Below, in pieces: positions 1 to 5,460 of a DNA stretch of 5,460 bases; position 1 is the stretch's first letter, and each line of letters starts with the position of its first letter. The translations under genes were made by a program, and so were the position numbers. The notes beneath the pieces were generated by a model. The model did no database searches and was not told the DNA's origin. It worked only from the letters and a program-made list of their open reading frames with translations. Origin of the DNA: an uncultured Bacillota bacterium (GTDB lineage Bacteria > Bacillota > UBA994 > UBA5500); NCBI GenBank assembly GCA_937874815.1, contig CALNBW010000192.1, positions 1 to 5,460 on the forward strand, written 5' to 3'.

Positions 1-226
1 TGTGGAAGTCTTCAGGCCCCAGCAGTTGGTCAAAATAGAACTCCCATTCACCATTAAGGCGAATCACTTGGTCTTTGTTCAATGGCCACTTCCGCAAATC
101 CAAAACGCCCCCAACAGCTTGTGGAGATTGGGGGATGAGCGCCCCTATCGTCAAATGAACAACACTGGTGAGGGAGATTGCTACTATGAGATAAAAGTAC
201 CAACTTTGCCAGTCCTTACGTCTCAC
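1..226 (-). CDS. 7TMR-DISM family sensor/signalling protein, N-terminal fragment (runs off the left edge)
   Basis: Reading the minus strand from a GTG at 226-224 gives 75 open codons to the window edge. Residues 1-9 are charged/polar (VRRKDWQSW), residues 10-31 form a hydrophobic signal anchor, and residues 39-73 contain GVLDLRKW and LNGEWEFYFDQLL followed by GPEDF. From knowledge of the family, this 'LDL..W....v.L.GEWEFYW.QLL.P.DF' pattern starts the extracellular sensor domain of 7TMR-DISM proteins, which continue into seven membrane helices and a histidine kinase, GGDEF or similar output domain. The output domain lies outside the window, so the signalling chemistry is unknown. The GTG start is chosen because GGAGGGAG sits 8 bases upstream; an in-frame TTG six codons further up lacks a better site, and a stop lies just beyond it. 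The gene is divergent from the adhesin. The plus-strand ORF over 2-253 resembles no family I know and is taken as its shadow. Confidence 0.8.
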   Translation of the reverse strand, partial: MRRKDWQSWYFYLIVAISLTSVVHLTIGALIPQSPQAVGGVLDLRKWPLNKDQVIRLNGEWEFYFDQLLGPEDFH

Positions 227-234
227 TGCGCCCG

Positions 235-242
235 CTCCCTCC
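235..242 (-). promoter_or_regulatory. Ribosome binding site of the divergent sensor gene
   Basis: On the minus strand this reads GGAGGGAG, 8 bases before the GTG at 226. It is the main reason for preferring this GTG over the in-frame TTG that overlaps the site itself. Confidence 0.65.
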
Positions 243-270
243 AACGTAATTAGTAATCACTACTAGTCTC

Positions 271-276
271 ATTATA
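271..276 (-). promoter_or_regulatory. Candidate -10 box (TATAAT) for the divergent sensor gene
   Basis: The minus strand carries a perfect TATAAT, with transcription expected to start near 264, about 38 bases before the GTG. No good TTGACA-like -35 box lies 16-18 bases upstream (the sequence there is close to CTCTTC) and there is no TG extension, so the promoter may be weak or activator-dependent. The short inverted repeat TAGTA-atcac-TACTA at 251-265 would lie at the very start of the transcript. The assignment rests on the -10 box and its position only. Confidence 0.4.
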
Positions 277-375
277 GCTGAAGCGGGGTCTAGGAAGAGC
301 GATTTGTTCAGAAAATGTCCAGAATGAACTGCTAGGGTTGAACCGTATCTCATGGTTTACAAAGTAGGGGAATTT

Positions 376-382
376 GGGGGGA
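376..382 (+). promoter_or_regulatory. Ribosome binding site of the adhesin gene
   Basis: GGGGGGA ends seven bases before the ATG at 390. It is G-rich rather than a classical AGGAGG but is well placed and supports the chosen start. I see no convincing sigma-A promoter for this gene: TTGAAC at 338-343 is a fair -35 box, but the best -10-like match (TACAAA, 358-363) is only 14 bases away and too close to the ribosome site. Confidence 0.55.
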
Positions 383-389
383 ATAGAAA

Positions 390-3300
390 ATGAACAGGAA
401 GAGGTTGCTTAGCTTAGGCTTGGTGGCAGTTTTAGTGCTACAGCTGTTCACAGTGGCATTTGCTGATGACGGCACGCCTGATCCAGGCGATTTTACGCAG
501 TTCATAACCGATGTTAAGCTGTTTTATCAGCCAGACGGCGTTAAGGAATGGGTGGAAATAGGAACGGATATACCGAATGAGGAACCTATTCCGCTGGGCG
601 GAAAGGTTAAGCTGGAGTATTCTTACGCACTGCCAGAGAACTTTAATCCGTCTATACCAGCTACCTACCAGCTACAGGTGCCTAAACAGTTTGCTATTGA
701 TCCTTTGGCTGGCTGGTTTGTATTCCAGGGCGAGAGTGTTGGCAAATGGAATGCTATGGGCAGAGATGTAAGAATCGAATTCACTGCATCCTTGTCGGGC
801 CTCGCAGACAAAAAGGGCACTCTCGAATTCTTCAGCGGCTTCTTAGGTAGCAATGATGAGGGCCAGGAGACTATTAGCTTCCCAATCAGCGAAGGGCAGA
901 CCAAGGAGATTACTGTTAACTACGTTGTTCCTGAGCCGGACCCGATTGTTGTTAAGGCTGAGAAAAAGGGCAAATTCGATCCGACCGCAGGAACAGTTAC
1001 ATGGGAGATTGACGTCGATCTAGGCGATAGACCTGTTAAGGGTATCGTAATTAAGGACACTCTGGACGCCAACCAGTCATTCGTGGGAACGGGCAAAGAT
1101 ATCGTTGCTATTACGGGTACGGGCGCAAATATTACAGACGCAGACTACGATTGCGTACTAGATGCCACAGGAAAGATACTTACCATCACCTTTAGCCCTG
1201 GCAAGGAATTATCCGGCAAGCTAAAGGTGGTATTGACTACTGAGGTACTGCCGGGGGCTTATACCACAGGCAATAGCGAGGTTACCAACAAGGCCCTCGT
1301 GGAATATACCGGAGGGCTATCAAATGAAGCCTCAGATACGGTGCATGTCACCATTACTTGGATCGAAAAGGAAGGATCCCAGTCGAGCGCAGTTGAAGTA
1401 GATCTTAATACTAACGAAAAGTACAAGATTATCACCTGGACTATCAGAGTCAACGAAATAGGCAGGGTTATCACTGAGGCAACAGTAACAGACACCTTGC
1501 CTGTAGGGTTAGTTCCCATCACTGGTTCTGCAGAATGCTCCGATAGTCTGGAGGAGACTGCTACGTGGACAACAATAACCCCATCACCTTTCAAAGAGAT
1601 AGATGGCAAGTGGACACTTAGCTACAATTTTGAAGATATCGATGGCGCACGCTACCTGCGGTTTAAGACCCGAGTTCCAGCTGATACTGACCTTAGTTAT
1701 TTTGCCAACGACTCTAAGCCGTTTACCAATTCGGCTGATCTTTCTATCGGTGGCAGTACGGTCGGAACTGGTTCGAGAAAGGTTGATGTGACTTCTAGTG
1801 TTATCAGCAAGAGCTCTTCAGGATATAAGAACGAAGCAGGGCAGTTTCCCGTGGTTACTTGGAAAATTGTCGTTAATAGCAACAAGGTCAAGATCAAAAA
1901 TGCTATCGTTTCGGATGTAATTCCAGATAGCCAGAAATACGTGCCTGATTCCTTCACAATCGATGATATGGATGGTAATGGCGTTTTTAACGGCGAGTTC
2001 ACCTACAGTGAGGTAAACGGTAAAGGTACCATTACCTATAGGTTTGGCGAAACCAGGGAAATCAACGGGACCTATACCATTACTTTTGAAACCCAGGTTA
2101 TCGATGCTTCCATTTATGGCAGCAACATATCCAGTAACTGTTTGACCGTAAGCAATGAGGCTGAACTGGCAGGCACCTATGACGATGGCGAAAGGCGTAC
2201 CGAAAAAGATGATGCTAACCGACCCATCTGTAGTAAAATCTTCTCCAAAGTCAACGGCGGGTACGATTACGAGACCCGTATCCTAACCTGGGACATTGCC
2301 GTTAACGAATATGCGGTCCCACTCAACACCGTAGTGTTTACCGATTACATCCCCAAGGGGCAGGAGTTTGTCTCTATGCATATAGGGGATAACCTGATCA
2401 CCGAGGGCGAGACTGCAGGCCACTACCAGAAGACTGGCAGTGCGCAAGACGAAGGTGGCACGGTGATCACCTATAGTTTTGGTAACATCACCACTGAACA
2501 CAAGATCACCTTGAAAACAAAAGTGGTCGACCTAAGTGTCTTTGATTCCAGTGGGAGCAAGACGTTCAGGAACCGAGCTATGTTAGATCATTCCGGTAAA
2601 AGCGGCATCGAGGTTAAGGCTGATAAGACCATTCCAAACACCCTTGTAGATAAAACAGGAACCCATAGCTATACTGGGGACGACCCATTTACAATCGGCT
2701 GGAAGGTTATACTTAATCCTAACCAGATACCAATAACGAATGCTGTCGTGATCGATAAGATTGTTGAGGGATTAGAACTAGCCGAGGACACTCTTTCTAT
2801 CACTGAGCTGATGGTGAATGCAGCAGGGGATTTGGAAATGGTCAAGGAACTAGAGATAGATCGAGTGACCCGTACCTTTAGAGATAGCAGCGGTAGAACA
2901 GGCAGTTATGACTATGGTTACGGCGTCTTAGCAGAAGACCCTGATCATCGGTATCTCGTTATTAACTTGCCAACTCCGACGCAGAGTGCCTATCAGATTA
3001 GCTATGACACCGATATTATCGTATCCTCTGGCAGTCATAACTTCACAAACGAGGTTAAACTCGCTGGGACGGGAACTGATAGCATTACGGAGGGTAGCAG
3101 TGAAACGATTGCGTTTAACGTTGGTTCTGCCACTTTTGAAGGTAAGCTAGGCAAAATCACTATAGACAAGGTTGCGGCCCTCGAGTCACTTAACAAGGCA
3201 AAACTGCCTGGCGCAGTTTTTGAGCTACGTAACGAGTTCGGACATTTGCTGCGCACTTCTAACGAGACGGGCGATGACGGTAGAACTACTTTCGAGCAGC

Positions 3301-4643
3301 TAAAATTCAATACTACCTATTTCATTGAAGAAATAACTGCACCAGAGTTTTATCAGTTAGACCCAGTTCGTTATGGATTCAAGCTCAAGTGGGATTCAGG
3401 CACGATAAAGATTGAATGGCTCGACGCAGTGGAAATGCCATTCGACAACGGCATCCTCACCTGGCCTAACGAAACGATTAAAGGCTCCGTAGGGCTCATG
3501 AAGGTTAATCGTAGTGGCCGTCCTTTAGCAGGCGGCGAGTTCACCATCTATCATGCGGATGATGTGAATTTCGCTAACCCGCTAGATAAGGTGCGCAGTG
3601 GTCAGGATGGTCTGGTAGTTTTCACTGGACTAGAGGTTGGTGACTACCTAATCCGCGAAACGCGAGCTCCAGCGGGCTATGCCCCTTCGAAGGAGATTAT
3701 CACGGCTACAGTCGTCTTGAGTGATGGCGCAGTGCCAGTGCAGGCTGCGCCCTATGAAATTGTTAACACCTGGATTGACCCCGGTGTTAGCTTCGGCGCA
3801 GTTGAGCTCATGAGAACTGATAGTGAGGGCCAGGCGCTAGCAGGTGCCGAGTTTACGCTTTATGATTCCCGCGGTGAGGCTCTACAGACGGCAGTCTCTA
3901 ATACAGCCGGCTTGGTGCGCTTTAACAATGTGTTGCCTGGTAGTTACACTATTCGCGAAACCAAAGCACCTGAAGGCTATGAGCCTTCACAGAAAGTGCT
4001 CACAGCCACTGTTAGCCGCGGTGGAGAAGTGGTGCGCACCAGTCCTTACACGGTTGAGAACGAAAAAACCGATACCGGTGACGGCAAAGGTTTTGGCAGC
4101 ATTGAGCTACGTAAAGTTGATGAAAGCGGTAACCCGTTAGCTGGGGCCGAGTTTACCCTCTATGATAGCGATGGTGAAATTGTGCTAGTCGTCCTTTCTA
4201 GCGCGGATGGGGTGGTGCGTTTTGAGCAGGTGCCGCTAGGTGCTTACACCATTCAAGAAACGAAAGCCCCAGAGGGATATGCAGCATTGACTTCCATCCT
4301 CAGTGTAACTATTGCTGTGGAAGGGGAAGAGGTGCGCACGAACCCTTATGATGTGATTAACACTGAGTCCGAAGGACCAGAGGAACCAGAAGGGCCAGAG
4401 GAACCGGGCGAGCCTGGCGGACCCGAAAAACCAGGGGACCCTGACGAGCCGATTGACGATGGTGACACACCGGGAGGGCCTGGCAAGCCGGGCGAGAAAG
4501 ACCCGACGTCACCCGGTGGCGAGTTGCCTAAGGCAGGCGGGTTCCTAGATACTGGTATGCTCGTGTTTGGAGGCGTACTCTTGATTTTGGTTGGCTTGGG
4601 GTATGCACTTGTGAAGCGCAAAGCGCGCCATAACATCGTGTAG
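390..4643 (+). CDS. LPXTG-type cell-wall-anchored adhesin with isopeptide Ig-like repeats and CnaB domains
   Basis: This encodes a 1417-residue exported surface protein, probably a rod-like adhesin covalently attached to the cell wall. A signal peptide covers residues 1-25 (MNRKR, hydrophobic core, VAFA before DD). Residues 30-180 form a unique beta-rich N-terminal domain. Residues 187-908 hold five Ig-like repeats, each with a W-x-[IV] strand and a Lys-Asp-Asn pattern. Residues 918-1326 hold four CnaB domains with ETxAPxGY E-boxes. Residues 1326-1378 are a Pro/Gly/Glu spacer. The end is LPKAGG (1379-1384), a membrane helix and the tail KRKARHNIV. The ATG is supported by a ribosome site and by starting exactly at the signal peptide. 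A sortase follows 94 bases downstream. I see no pilin polymerisation motif with a clear YPK core, so a monomeric adhesin is favoured over a pilus shaft. The ligand cannot be read from the sequence. The sorting-motif Ala and R1142 are unusual. Confidence 0.92.
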   Translation: MNRKRLLSLGLVAVLVLQLFTVAFADDGTPDPGDFTQFITDVKLFYQPDGVKEWVEIGTDIPNEEPIPLGGKVKLEYSYALPENFNPSIPATYQLQVPKQFAIDPLAGWFVFQGESVGKWNAMGRDVRIEFTASLSGLADKKGTLEFFSGFLGSNDEGQETISFPISEGQTKEITVNYVVPEPDPIVVKAEKKGKFDPTAGTVTWEIDVDLGDRPVKGIVIKDTLDANQSFVGTGKDIVAITGTGANITDADYDCVLDATGKILTITFSPGKELSGKLKVVLTTEVLPGAYTTGNSEVTNKALVEYTGGLSNEASDTVHVTITWIEKEGSQSSAVEVDLNTNEKYKIITWTIRVNEIGRVITEATVTDTLPVGLVPITGSAECSDSLEETATWTTITPSPFKEIDGKWTLSYNFEDIDGARYLRFKTRVPADTDLSYFANDSKPFTNSADLSIGGSTVGTGSRKVDVTSSVISKSSSGYKNEAGQFPVVTWKIVVNSNKVKIKNAIVSDVIPDSQKYVPDSFTIDDMDGNGVFNGEFTYSEVNGKGTITYRFGETREINGTYTITFETQVIDASIYGSNISSNCLTVSNEAELAGTYDDGERRTEKDDANRPICSKIFSKVNGGYDYETRILTWDIAVNEYAVPLNTVVFTDYIPKGQEFVSMHIGDNLITEGETAGHYQKTGSAQDEGGTVITYSFGNITTEHKITLKTKVVDLSVFDSSGSKTFRNRAMLDHSGKSGIEVKADKTIPNTLVDKTGTHSYTGDDPFTIGWKVILNPNQIPITNAVVIDKIVEGLELAEDTLSITELMVNAAGDLEMVKELEIDRVTRTFRDSSGRTGSYDYGYGVLAEDPDHRYLVINLPTPTQSAYQISYDTDIIVSSGSHNFTNEVKLAGTGTDSITEGSSETIAFNVGSATFEGKLGKITIDKVAALESLNKAKLPGAVFELRNEFGHLLRTSNETGDDGRTTFEQLKFNTTYFIEEITAPEFYQLDPVRYGFKLKWDSGTIKIEWLDAVEMPFDNGILTWPNETIKGSVGLMKVNRSGRPLAGGEFTIYHADDVNFANPLDKVRSGQDGLVVFTGLEVGDYLIRETRAPAGYAPSKEIITATVVLSDGAVPVQAAPYEIVNTWIDPGVSFGAVELMRTDSEGQALAGAEFTLYDSRGEALQTAVSNTAGLVRFNNVLPGSYTIRETKAPEGYEPSQKVLTATVSRGGEVVRTSPYTVENEKTDTGDGKGFGSIELRKVDESGNPLAGAEFTLYDSDGEIVLVVLSSADGVVRFEQVPLGAYTIQETKAPEGYAALTSILSVTIAVEGEEVRTNPYDVINTESEGPEEPEGPEEPGEPGGPEKPGDPDEPIDDGDTPGGPGKPGEKDPTSPGGELPKAGGFLDTGMLVFGGVLLILVGLGYALVKRKARHNIV
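477..929 (+). other. Unique N-terminal domain of the adhesin (residues about 30-180)
   Basis: The mature N-terminus differs from the repeats behind it. It has alternating hydrophobic beta-type segments (VKLEYSYALP, ATYQLQVPKQ, DVRIEFTASL, TKEITVNYVVP) and lacks the Trp-strand and Lys-Asp-Asn pattern of the repeats. In MSCRAMM-like adhesins the distal N-terminal domains usually bind the ligand, so this is the likeliest binding head. That role is inferred from position and general architecture, and I do not recognise a specific family. The boundaries are approximate. Confidence 0.5.
948..3113 (+). repeat. Five tandem Ig-like, isopeptide-type adhesin repeats (residues about 187-908)
   Basis: Five divergent repeats of roughly 130-160 residues share the same order of signals. 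First comes a Lys, then a Trp strand (VTWEIDVD, ITWTIRVN, VTWKIVVN, LTWDIAVN, IGWKVILN), then an Asp in a 'v-x-D-x-[LI]' strand, and last an Asn in an '[FV]-x-N-x-[AV]' strand. Candidate triads are K192 or K193/D223/N300, K327/D368/N447, K474/D509/N589, K620/D652/N728 (K616 is an alternative) and K755/D789/N887. Collagen-binding (CnaA/N2-like) domains use Lys and Asn for an intramolecular isopeptide bond with an acidic catalyst, so up to five bonds are predicted. The pattern was aligned by eye; it gives a plausible stiff stalk, not proof of bond formation. Confidence 0.65.
3141..4367 (+). repeat. Four tandem CnaB (SpaA-like) domains (residues about 918-1326)
   Basis: Each unit starts with a short strand containing the isopeptide Lys, continues with 'LAGAEFTLYD'-like and 'G-x-V-x-F' segments, then the E-box 'Y-x-I-x-E-T-x-A-P-x-G-Y', and ends at an Asn. 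The residue sets are K927/E981/N1027, K1038/E1090/N1126, R1142/E1190/N1224 and K1242/E1290/N1324. The first copy is the most divergent and has a longer E-box-to-Asn stretch. Copies three and four are in exact register 100 residues (300 bases) apart, which suggests the most recent duplication. The third copy has Arg where the bond-forming Lys is expected. CnaB domains typically form the wall-proximal stalk, which matches their place next to the spacer. Confidence 0.85.
4365..4523 (+). other. Pro/Gly/Glu-rich wall-spanning spacer (residues 1326-1378)
   Basis: About 53 residues of low complexity, rich in Pro, Gly, Glu and Asp (for example EGPEEP, GEPGGPEKPG), lie between the last CnaB domain and the sorting motif. 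Such segments commonly cross the peptidoglycan in sortase substrates. At the DNA level an imperfect 18-base tandem repeat lies at 4371-4406. Confidence 0.75.
4371..4406 (+). repeat. Two-copy 18-base tandem repeat encoding EGPEEP
   Basis: Positions 4371-4388 and 4389-4406 match at 16 of 18 bases, differing at the sixth and last base of the unit, and both encode EGPEEP. This is a site where the spacer could lengthen or shorten by slippage or recombination without breaking the frame. Confidence 0.7.
4524..4640 (+). other. Cell-wall sorting signal with LPKAG motif (residues 1379-1417)
   Basis: The C-terminal 39 residues have the three parts of a sortase sorting signal: LPKAGG at 1379-1384, a hydrophobic helix around 1388-1408, and a positive tail, KRKARHNIV. 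The fourth motif residue is Ala (codon GCA at 4533-4535) instead of the usual Thr. In canonical substrates sortase cleaves after that position, so the predicted acyl bond would be to Ala rather than Thr. Confidence 0.85.
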
Positions 4644-4644
4644 C

Positions 4645-4670
4645 CGCCAAAATGCCTCAAGGGGTTGGCG
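4645..4670 (+). repeat. Inverted repeat just after the adhesin stop
   Basis: CGCCAA (4645-4650) pairs with TTGGCG (4665-4670) across a 14-base loop. Alone it is a modest hairpin, but it lies directly before the stronger one at 4671-4696 and could protect the 3' end of the adhesin mRNA. Confidence 0.4.
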
Positions 4671-4696
4671 AAGGAGTGCCTGGGCAGGCGCTCCTT
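4671..4696 (+). terminator. Strong hairpin between adhesin and sortase, possible partial terminator
   Basis: AAGGAGTGCCT (4671-4681) pairs with AGGCGCTCCTT (4686-4696) through a GGGC tetraloop: eleven pairs, one of them T-G. The sequence after it (TGCTGCTTTATAAC) has only short T runs, so it is probably a leaky terminator or RNA-processing/stability structure. The sortase ATG follows about 41 bases later without a clear new promoter (TATAAC at 4705-4710 has no -35 partner), so sortase is probably made by readthrough at a lower level than the adhesin. Confidence 0.55.
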
Positions 4697-4723
4697 TGCT
4701 GCTTTATAACGCTAAATGGGTTC

Positions 4724-4731
4724 AAGGGGTG
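4724..4731 (+). promoter_or_regulatory. Ribosome binding site deciding the sortase start
   Basis: AAGGGGTG lies six bases before the ATG at 4738. It supports this ATG over the upstream in-frame TTG at 4696, which sits on the last base of the hairpin and would add residues unlike a sortase N-terminus. Confidence 0.65.
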
Positions 4732-4737
4732 ACTGCG

Positions 4738-5346
4738 ATGCTACGAAAACAGCTCGACAAAATACTGATAGGGGCAGGCTGTCTTTTGCTAGCAATTGCC
4801 CTCTGGCTGCATTACGATGGGAAAGTGCAGCAGGAGCGCTTGGTGGCAGATTATAATCTGTTGGTGGCTAACCTAGCAGACGAAGAAGATGAGCCAGCTG
4901 CGGACCCGGTGCCTGATTCTGGCGCCCACAGTAATGTCCTGGCCGTGCTGTCAATTCCGAAGCTAGACCTGATCGTGGCAGTGCAAGAGGGCGTTGACCA
5001 ACATATCCTTAACTATGCTCTGGGGCACTTTCCGCAAACAGCCCTGCCAGGAGAAGTAGGCAACTTTGCCGTTATCGGGCATCGCAATTATGCGCGGGGC
5101 CAGTTCTTTAACCGTTTGGGGGAAATTGACGTGGGTGATGAGGTTATAGTCAAGCGTGCTTCTCAGGAGTACGTCTACCAGGTCACGCAAACCTTTATCG
5201 TTACCCCAGACGAAACTTCGGTATTAGACGCTACGTCAGGGGCGGAGATCACCTTGGTCACCTGCGCTCCTCCCAGGCGCTCAACCCATCGACTGATTGT
5301 GAAGGGTGTTCTGGTGGAGCAGAGTGGCACTAATCCAACTGAATAG
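4738..5346 (+). CDS. Sortase, probably class D, transpeptidase for the adjacent adhesin
   Basis: This is a 202-residue membrane-anchored cysteine transpeptidase that cleaves sorting motifs and joins surface proteins to the cell wall. A basic start (MLRKQLDK) and a helix at about residues 8-25 place the catalytic domain outside the membrane; an acidic linker follows (ADEEDEPAADP). The fold begins at LSIPKLDLIVAVQEG (71-85). The catalytic set is H115 in AVIGHR, C176 in TLVTC and R185 in THRLIVKG. There is one N-terminal helix, no C-terminal helix and no DPF/DPW lid of the kind seen in pilin class C enzymes. Short length and the TLxTC-A-P context favour class D over A, but the class call is from memory of family patterns. 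The motif-bearing adhesin directly upstream is its obvious substrate. Expression probably depends on readthrough of the hairpin at 4671-4696. Confidence 0.93.
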   Translation: MLRKQLDKILIGAGCLLLAIALWLHYDGKVQQERLVADYNLLVANLADEEDEPAADPVPDSGAHSNVLAVLSIPKLDLIVAVQEGVDQHILNYALGHFPQTALPGEVGNFAVIGHRNYARGQFFNRLGEIDVGDEVIVKRASQEYVYQVTQTFIVTPDETSVLDATSGAEITLVTCAPPRRSTHRLIVKGVLVEQSGTNPTE

Positions 5347-5368
5347 GTGATTAATCGTTCATGAATAC

Positions 5369-5398
5369 AGCCCGGCTTTTCCAGTTGGAAGCCGGGCT
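5369..5398. terminator. GC-rich hairpin after the sortase, probable transcription end
   Basis: AGCCCGGCTT (5369-5378) is perfectly complementary to AAGCCGGGCT (5389-5398) around a ten-base loop that can itself pair through TTCC/GGAA in an alternative fold. It lies 23 bases after the sortase stop, the expected place for an operon terminator. Neither side has a strong T run, so termination may be incomplete in either direction. Confidence 0.6.
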
Positions 5399-5400
5399 TG

Positions 5401-5409
5401 TGCTATAAT
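5401..5409 (+). promoter_or_regulatory. Candidate extended -10 promoter at the right edge
   Basis: TGCTATAAT matches the extended -10 form TGnTATAAT exactly. The base 17 upstream of the -10 falls inside the hairpin loop (CCAGTT) and does not resemble a -35 box, which extended -10 promoters can tolerate. Transcription would start near 5416 and run out of the window. The 51 bases after it hold no gene I can identify, so what it might drive is unknown, and the match could be chance. Confidence 0.35.
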
Positions 5410-5460
5410 CCTGGCTTTTACAGCAAACTACCAAAGAAAATGGCCGCGGACCCCTGGTAT

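Noticed and set aside
2..253. Plus-strand 83-codon open frame at the left edge
   Set aside because: Its protein resembles nothing I know, it lacks a visible start context, and the minus strand of the same DNA encodes a clear sensor N-terminus.
338..363. TTGAAC / TACAAA as the adhesin promoter
   Set aside because: Spacing is only 14 bases and the transcript would start almost on the ribosome binding site.
390..4643. Adhesin as a major pilin subunit
   Set aside because: CnaB domains and E-boxes fit pilins, but I see no clear pilin motif with a YPK-type lysine, only one surface protein gene is present, and the sortase lacks the class C lid and second helix.
4346..4660. Minus-strand collagen-like open frame rich in Gly-Pro-Ser
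   Set aside because: It is the antisense of the Pro/Gly/Glu spacer and sorting signal; complementing GGN/CCN codons gives Gly-Pro patterns automatically, and there is no ribosome site.
4696..4737. TTG at 4696 as the sortase start
   Set aside because: It sits on the hairpin stem, has no suitable ribosome site and adds 14 residues before the basic start and helix; the ATG at 4738 has AAGGGGTG in front.
5440..5460. ATG at 5440 starting a plus-strand gene (MAADPWY)
   Set aside because: No Shine-Dalgarno sequence lies upstream and only seven codons are visible.

Overview
The window looks like chromosomal DNA from a Gram-positive (Bacillota/Clostridia-type) bacterium. The evidence is an LPXTG-style wall-anchored surface protein, a membrane sortase, purine-rich Shine-Dalgarno sites and the start of a 7TMR-DISM type sensor. 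Base composition is balanced by eye, which would suit a Peptococcaceae-like or similar clostridial lineage, but that placement is inference and no species can be named.

Layout: (1) Positions 1-226, minus strand, hold the 5' end of a gene running out of the left edge. Its first 75 codons encode a signal anchor followed by the GVLDLRKW...LNGEWEFYFDQLL signature of 7TMR-DISM sensor proteins. (2) Positions 227-389 are a divergent intergenic region with a perfect TATAAT box and a good ribosome binding site for the minus-strand gene, and a G-rich ribosome binding site for the plus-strand gene. (3) Positions 390-4643 encode one 1417-residue cell-wall adhesin. Its parts are a signal peptide, a unique N-terminal domain, five tandem Ig-like domains each with a Lys-Asp-Asn isopeptide-type triad, four CnaB (SpaA-like) domains, a Pro/Gly/Glu-rich wall spacer and an LPKAG sorting signal with membrane helix and basic tail. 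(4) Positions 4644-4737 hold two hairpins, the second strong and terminator-like. (5) Positions 4738-5346 encode a 202-residue sortase, best assigned to class D, with His115, Cys176 and Arg185. (6) Positions 5347-5460 hold a long GC-rich hairpin, an extended -10 promoter candidate and 51 bases that cannot be assigned.

Together the adhesin and sortase form a substrate-enzyme cassette. The adhesin is exported, its stalk is probably stiffened by intramolecular isopeptide bonds, and the adjacent sortase is the natural candidate to cleave LPKAG and join the protein to the cell wall. The hairpin between them may keep sortase expression below that of its substrate. The divergent sensor could respond to an extracellular signal, but a regulatory link to the adhesin is only suggested by position.

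This is a recognisable type of system rather than a wholly new one. The most unusual details are the LPKAG motif (Ala in place of Thr), a Lys-to-Arg change at the isopeptide position of the third CnaB domain, and four cysteines in a protein class that usually has few.
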